The notes beneath the pieces were generated by a model. The model ran no database searches, was not told where the DNA came from, and saw nothing but the letters and a program-made list of their open reading frames with translations. Made by a program: the position numbers and the translations under genes. From NCBI RefSeq assembly GCF_003590095.1, contig NC_039482.1:4419657-4483656 (forward strand): a stretch of DNA of 64,000 nucleotides, in the 5' to 3' direction. This document shows, one piece after another, positions 58,872 to 64,000 of the stretch. How positions within the stretch are numbered: position 1 is the stretch's first letter; each line of letters opens with the position of its first letter. The DNA is from Trichoplusia ni. Lineage: Eukaryota > Arthropoda > Insecta > Lepidoptera > Noctuidae.

Positions 58872-60245
58872 AAGTAAAAGTTTATATCTTTAGGAGTAAT
58901 AACAAAAACCCGGTTCAATGCAAGTTGGACTCGCGACAGTAAGCATTCTAAGTGAGGCCTTTGTCCTGGGACAGTAAGGGTTAAATAAAAAAAAAGTTGA
59001 TTGACAATTTTCTAGCAATACTTAACTTACATTACATACTTCAGAATAAGGGTCGTAAACTGTATTGATACCGTTTAGGTAATTTTTTCGACAGTTATCC
59101 ATCCATCACTTGCTTAATAAATACATTTTATTTTCCCAACAACAGTTCGTTAAACCGACAATCAAATAAAAAATCTGAGATCTTTGTTTAAAGGGATACA
59201 TGCTTATTAAAGCTAAGGTCTTCGAATGCATTTGATCGTGTGATGAAGGCGTGTTTCCTTGTTTCCCGCACGTTGCCACACTTCCCGTTGCTATGGCAAC
59301 CACTCGGTCGTAGAATTCGTAGAGCTGGCAACGTGTCAGGGACAGACCTTTCGTTCTTGACACAGTTGTTAGTAGTTCTGGGTAATTGGTCTGTAGTAGA
59401 TTATGCATTTGGAACTTTAAGTCTGTATTTTACTTATGTATATTGTGTACGATAGTGTATGTACGTGTACTATGTGTAGATACGTGTGTGTGTTAGGTGT
59501 ATGATATTTTTTCGTTTTTTGGAAAACCGGTAAAGATGTTTTCTTATTGCTTTGCTGTTCGTCTTGGTAGATAAATTTTATCGGCCTGTTTAAACGAAGG
59601 TCACTTGTATTATAAGGCAAATTTGAAGGCATCTTTGCTGTTTCTTTTTTTTTGTCAATTATTCTTCTTGCAATTTTATTGGCCAAATATACACGGCAAA
59701 ATCCCTACTCTTAATAACTAGTAACACGTAGACGTAAAATCGAAAATGTGTTAAACGAAATTCTTTAAAGCCTTATATCGAGGACAATGCAAACGGACAA
59801 AATACACTGAAACTCAGAACCTCCACGCCGATTTCTTTAAAGGTAATTTATGTTAAACATTTCCCCAATAGGTCAGCTTGTTAATCCCACATTGTCAGCG
59901 TGTCCAGTGCTGAGAGCGAGTGACAGAACGACAACCGCGAGGACTTACAGTTACCGCCGTTATTAGCCCTCGGTAATACGTGTGGGGCCAGTAAGACCGC
60001 GGGTGAAATTCTATTTTTTTTTGAGATTTTAGGTGGTTGTCAATTGTTAATTATTTTAATATATGTAGTAGGGGTAGAGGTTTTTGTTCTATATTGGAGA
60101 TTATTAGGCTGGTAATAATCATCACAGTATTTAGTATACAAGTAGTATAAAATCAGAGTTTTTGAGTTAAAGCTATCTAAAATGGTTTGAATAACGTTGA
60201 AAAAATAAATGGTTTCCAAAGCTATGTAAAGTAATTACACTTTAC

Positions 60246-60284
60246 ACTTTTTGTATTTATAGAAAATCGATAAATACAAAAAGT
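60246..60284. repeat. 15-bp perfect inverted repeat
   Basis: ACTTTTTGTATTTAT (60246-60260) and ATAAATACAAAAAGT (60270-60284) are exact reverse complements around a 9-nt loop. In AT-rich DNA a hairpin of this length can occur by chance but is uncommon. Confidence 0.85.
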
Positions 60285-60754
60285 AATAAAATTCAAGTGA
60301 GAAAACTCATAGAGTGAAAAAGTTTCCCTTAACTAAGTTTTACAATAAATTTCTAAAACGAATCTTAAAAATTCTGAGGATTCTAGTTAATCTCGTAATT
60401 CCCTATTTTGCATTAAGCCTTAAAAAATACCTCTAATAAATAACTTAACTTTCCACTTTCGCGGCCACACACGAAAAAGCCGCGTGCACATCTAATGATT
60501 GTTATATTATTTTACTCACAGTGTGTAATCAGCCTAATAATATATTATGTAAGTTAAGAACATAATGCCCTTATGAGCGTTTTACTTTTAAACCGTTTAG
60601 AAGAAAGTGGTTTTTGTATGGAAAATATATGACGTGTATGGCTATTGTATGTAACAAAATGATGAGTTAATGACTTCATAAGTGTTCTGTAGAAATTAGG
60701 ATTATATAAATGGCGAATGTGTTGTAGATAAATGTATATTATTACTAGCTATCC

Positions 60755-60925
60755 CAGCAAACGTTGTTTTGCCATACAGTTAAGTGTTAGGTTAATAAAA
60801 AAAAAACCTTTTTTTGGTGTGAAAAATAGATGTTGTCTAATTCTCAGACTTACCAAATAAGTACACAACATTTCATTGGAACAGTTCATTTCGTACATGA
60901 CACGAGAATTTTACATATTAGATTA
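60755..60925 (+). repeat. dispersed repeat carrying one reversed 126-bp-type module
   Basis: Starts TACTAGCTATCCCAGCAAAC with GTTGTTTTGCCATACAG, and contains GATGTTGTCTAATTCTCAGA then TACCAAATAAGTACACAACA, the reverse of the tandem unit at 32129-32381. It ends near CATGACACGAGAATTTTACA. The terminal word links it to the RTE-like ends at 2120-2140 and 33990-34005. Confidence 0.5.
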
Positions 60926-62585
60926 TCTTGTATTGTAATCTTTTAGAAGCAGTTAGAACCTACCTACATACTTGTAGACTTTTCAGGGGTCCATACCCTA
61001 AGGGTAAAATCGGGATTGTATTACTGTTACTTAAATTTATTAAACAAAATAAAAATATTTTAGCAACAACCAAGTAAAAACGCACAACTATAAAAACTTT
61101 CACCCCTCGTCTTGGAACATTCGCACATAAGTCACCTTTAATACGAGACAAATTAGATTCGCACAAATTAAATCGCTCAATCCTTTCGCTACATTATGCC
61201 ACGTACAGACAGGAAAATCGAACTTATAACACTCCTCTTTTGCGGGGGTTAAAAATAGAGACCGCAAAAACATTGTCAACCTATTTAATTCCACCACAGC
61301 CTAATCAAAACGCCTCATAAGCATTAGATAAAGTTTATGTAATGGGGACATTACCATAGCATAGACACAAATTATCATCCGCCATTGTTGTGATGGCGCA
61401 ACACTAGTGTCCCATAGACAACCATTGTCTGCGTTTCACAACCTTGTTGCCACTGGATAATTAACTTGATGGGCTCTTACTTATGGTTACATTAGGGGTC
61501 TGTTGTACTTTAAGTAATATTTTAAACTTCATAGTTTATATTTTTTTATTTAATTTTATATAAAAGGAATGAAGTTGATGGTCAAAAGTTTAAAAAGAAG
61601 AATGTTCATTTTAAAGTAGGTATTGATTGTTTTTTTCAGGTAGATTTTTAAATCGTATTAGTTTAACTAAACATTTGTCTGTTCCTTCCGTTCATATTAT
61701 GACTCACTTTTTCTCGATTTTCAATTACTAATGGCTAATATCGATAAGAATCACGGTATTATACAAATAAAATACATCAGAAATTTGGTTTGTAGTATTT
61801 TTCCTACATGCTTCACGCTAGAAATTCTAGATCGAAATAAGAAAAGAAAAACCTGCAAAGCTGACGTATCGTCATAATACCTAAACCATACAGAACCCAA
61901 GGCTTTAGTACCTACTAGACAATCATTACAACAACATGAACTGAAACAAGTCTCGTCTAATTTTCTGTAACTGTCAATAGTACTCGTCACCCTTTTATTA
62001 ATAGTCTTGACTTTTAAAAGAGAGAGTTTAAACTGGGATTGTTTGTATTTTCTATTGTTATGTTCAAAGGGCCAATCACCACCATCTTAAGGCTGTTGTC
62101 GTGTTTGTAGGTATGCGCACTACGTTTCGTACCTCTGAAGAAAAACTTATAGGATCACTCCAGTATCTGTCTGTTCGTTAGTCAAAGTCCGAAATATCTC
62201 CGAATCTACTCGAACATTTGAGTTGAAATTTTGTCATTATTTCAATTTTTGTGACCCAAACACTGTTTTGTGACGTGAATCGATAAAATCTGTGTATATG
62301 TCCTATATACGAGTAAATTATACCAAAGCCTTAAATCTAACGATGAACTAAGCAATGGCTTAAGCGTTTAAATTGCGGATTCAAAAACTTCGAAGTGTTT
62401 GTTTTAATTCACTTCGTTTATAAATAAAAAGCAGCCAATTTAAAGAAACAAAATATATACAAAAATATTCTCAAAGTTACTTCTCTACGCGAACGAATTC
62501 ATTGGCATAATCTAGTTATCAATGTTATGTCCTGTATCCAGCTCGGGGGAGGGTTTAATGAAACACTACAATAAGTACTTGCTTA

Positions 62586-62645
62586 GAGCGCATGCGACAC
62601 GCCCGCTCGCCGCGACCTCTGTCGACGTAATGTCGAGCGGGCGGG
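62586..62645. promoter_or_regulatory. CpG-rich patch with a 10-bp inverted repeat and nearby TATA-like sequence
   Basis: CGCCCGCTCG (62600-62609) and CGAGCGGGCG (62634-62643) are exact reverse complements 24 bp apart. The patch is very CpG-rich and is followed after a few bases by ATAAATATATTTAATTAA. It could be a promoter, an enhancer or a repeat end. No initiator or coding frame follows convincingly. Confidence 0.3.
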
Positions 62646-62972
62646 TTGCCATAAATATATTTAATTAATTGCTATTGGGTACATCACAATCAATACAAAT
62701 AAAGAGGTTAAAGTTGGTACCACAAAAAACCTAACAAATATTTCAAGTATTTCGGAATTAGATTGAGCGTTAGCATTAATTAACAAAGATAATGATCCAA
62801 CGCCAGTGAAATCGCGGCTTGAGGTCGTTCCGGCCACTTGCACACACATCCAAATGAGGCACAGCCTTCGTTGTACCTACTTAACTATAGCTAACGTCTT
62901 TACCATGCAATAGAGAATAAACAACAACAAAAATACGCGAAAAGTAAGAGATGAAAATTCATATACCTACCT

Positions 62973-63199
62973 GGGTGATTCTCAGGAAAAAAGTATTACA
63001 AATTAAGAACATCATTATCCTCACCACATTTTTCATACTGCAGATTGCTAGATTTAATATTATTTCTATCTAAGCTTGTAAAGTACTACGGCTATTACTA
63101 GATGAATTGAAACATTTTAAGCATCACAGTGAAGTGAACCAGTTGGTGAGGATAATGATATAACCTTAACTAGTGTATTTTTTTCCGAAGAATCACCCA
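62973..63199. mobile_element. MITE-like element with long terminal inverted repeats
   Basis: The termini read TGGGTGATTCT at the left and AGAATCACCCA at the right. The arms remain complementary inward for about 55 bp with mismatches, to an exact 16-bp block ATCATTATCCTCACCA (63011-63026) against TGGTGAGGATAATGAT (63144-63159). The element is 227 bp with no coding capacity. It is flanked by CCTACC on both sides (62967-62972 and 63200-63205), a candidate 6-bp target-site duplication. Features fit a non-autonomous DNA transposon; the superfamily is not identifiable here. Confidence 0.75.
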
Positions 63200-64000
63200 C
63201 CTACCTGTTTTATTTTCGGTCTAAAATCGATATTCTTTCGAATCTAAGCATTGAATGCAAAGATTTTATATATCAATAATATACGTATAGCCTGTTTTGC
63301 AATGTATATAAATGATTGGTATTTTTTTTGTCGAACATATTTGGTGGATTGTAGGTCTAATCTCAATGAGTTCAGAAGTTTCAAAATTGAAACTATTTGA
63401 TTCAATACTGAAATCAATTATCTATTAAATCAATTAATTATTAGTTACAAGTTTTATAATTTCTCTCAATAACATTTATAATACTAGATACTCGTAATAT
63501 TCCCTTAAAGACGCCACATATCATTTTCCAGTTTTTAACATTCCTTCAAATAATAATAAAGTTACACTAAAGAATTAACAACATTAATACTATAGAACAT
63601 ATAGGTGATGAATCTGATGATAATTATGTTACACTTTCCATTTCGCGGTGCGCACGCGCAGCCGACCGCGAAGTGCGTATTGCGCGCGTAATGGACACAA
63701 ATCGTGCGTAATTAATTGAACTGCAATTAGTAATGAAATAGGTTACGTTTGTGTTAAATATTACTTGTTGGACTACCTTTTCCGTATGTAAGCCTATTGG
63801 CCCATTGTCTAAGCATATAGGTACCTAATGCGTAGGGTGGGGTTGGTGGTTAGTCCAGACATCCGAACTGATTTCACAAATGCAGAAGACTCTTGACCTC
63901 TGATAGGAAACTCGGTCTACCGACTATTGCCAAGTAGTTTAATATTCCGGTGCCCTTTAGGATTACGTGCGCACACAGGGATATTCCATAAAACAGGGCA
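63200..64000. other. inferred intron, last part, with a CpG-rich patch
   Basis: AT-rich except for 63640-63692, which contains TTCGCGGT (63642-63649) and its reverse complement ACCGCGAA (63665-63672) around CGCACGCGCAGCCG, followed by TGCGCGCGTAATGG. This may be a regulatory element. No exon is recognised before the window ends. Confidence 0.4.

Larger units (their letters stand above)
58872..62972. other. inferred large intron, middle part
   Basis: Contains a LINE-tail-like word at 58952-58998 (GAGGCCTTTGTCCTGGGACA then an A run), a small inverted repeat at 60246-60284, a repeat at 60755-60925, a 5S-like repeat tail at about 60985-61025 (GGGGTCCATACCCTAAGGGT) and a CpG-rich patch at 62586-62645. 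A GC-richer patch is at about 59892-60005. No exon is recognised. Frames at 59106-59686 and 60960-61297 have no coding support. Confidence 0.45.

Noticed and set aside
1..64000. CRISPR arrays, operons or bacterial-type systems
   Set aside because: No regularly spaced repeats, no tightly packed genes and no ribosome-binding-site pattern; the repeats and spliced exon indicate animal nuclear DNA.

Overview
This is AT-rich, gene-poor nuclear DNA from a moth, probably a noctuid of the Helicoverpa/Spodoptera type. The assignment rests on the repeats: tRNA-derived SINEs, a 5S-rRNA-derived SINE resembling HaSE3 of Helicoverpa armigera, 3' ends of RTE-like LINEs beginning with the 'GCCCGCGACTTCGTCCGCG' signature, and several other families common in Lepidoptera. 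No database search was possible, so family names come from recalled consensus features and the genus is an inference.

Only one well-supported protein-coding segment is visible: a GC-rich exon on the + strand at 49874-50475. It has a clean acceptor (pyrimidine tract then CAG at 49871-49873) and a consensus donor (GTGAGT at 50476). The likely start is the ATG at 49905, giving 190 codons in this exon. The product begins with a proline-rich segment, then a charged Arg/Glu-rich linker, and ends inside what looks like the first part of a CABIT domain, as in the GAREM/Serrano family. The rest of the gene must lie beyond position 64000, because no convincing further exon appears in the following 13.5 kb. 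Any 5' untranslated exon upstream cannot be located from sequence alone.

Layout: 1-49873 is non-coding (upstream intergenic DNA and/or a 5' intron) filled with decayed repeats. These include three copies of one tRNA-derived SINE family (one split by a nested insertion), about a dozen degraded copies of a second, one copy of a third, a 5S-derived SINE at 46697-47064, LINE 3' ends (the best is an RTE-like reverse-transcriptase C-terminus at 33560-33927, minus strand), a dispersed family carrying a 5S-rRNA-like core, and a tandem 126-bp repeat. 49874-50475 is the exon. 50476-64000 is the start of a large inferred intron containing more repeats, a perfect 30-bp hairpin at 58804-58871 and a MITE-like element at 62973-63199 with flanking 6-bp direct repeats.

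I found no convincing new multigene system, CRISPR array, functional tRNA or rRNA gene. The most interesting signals are structural: the perfect hairpin, the MITE, the 5S-like cores in two repeat families, four copies of a small hairpin repeat, and a few CpG-rich islands in otherwise AT-rich DNA that could be regulatory.
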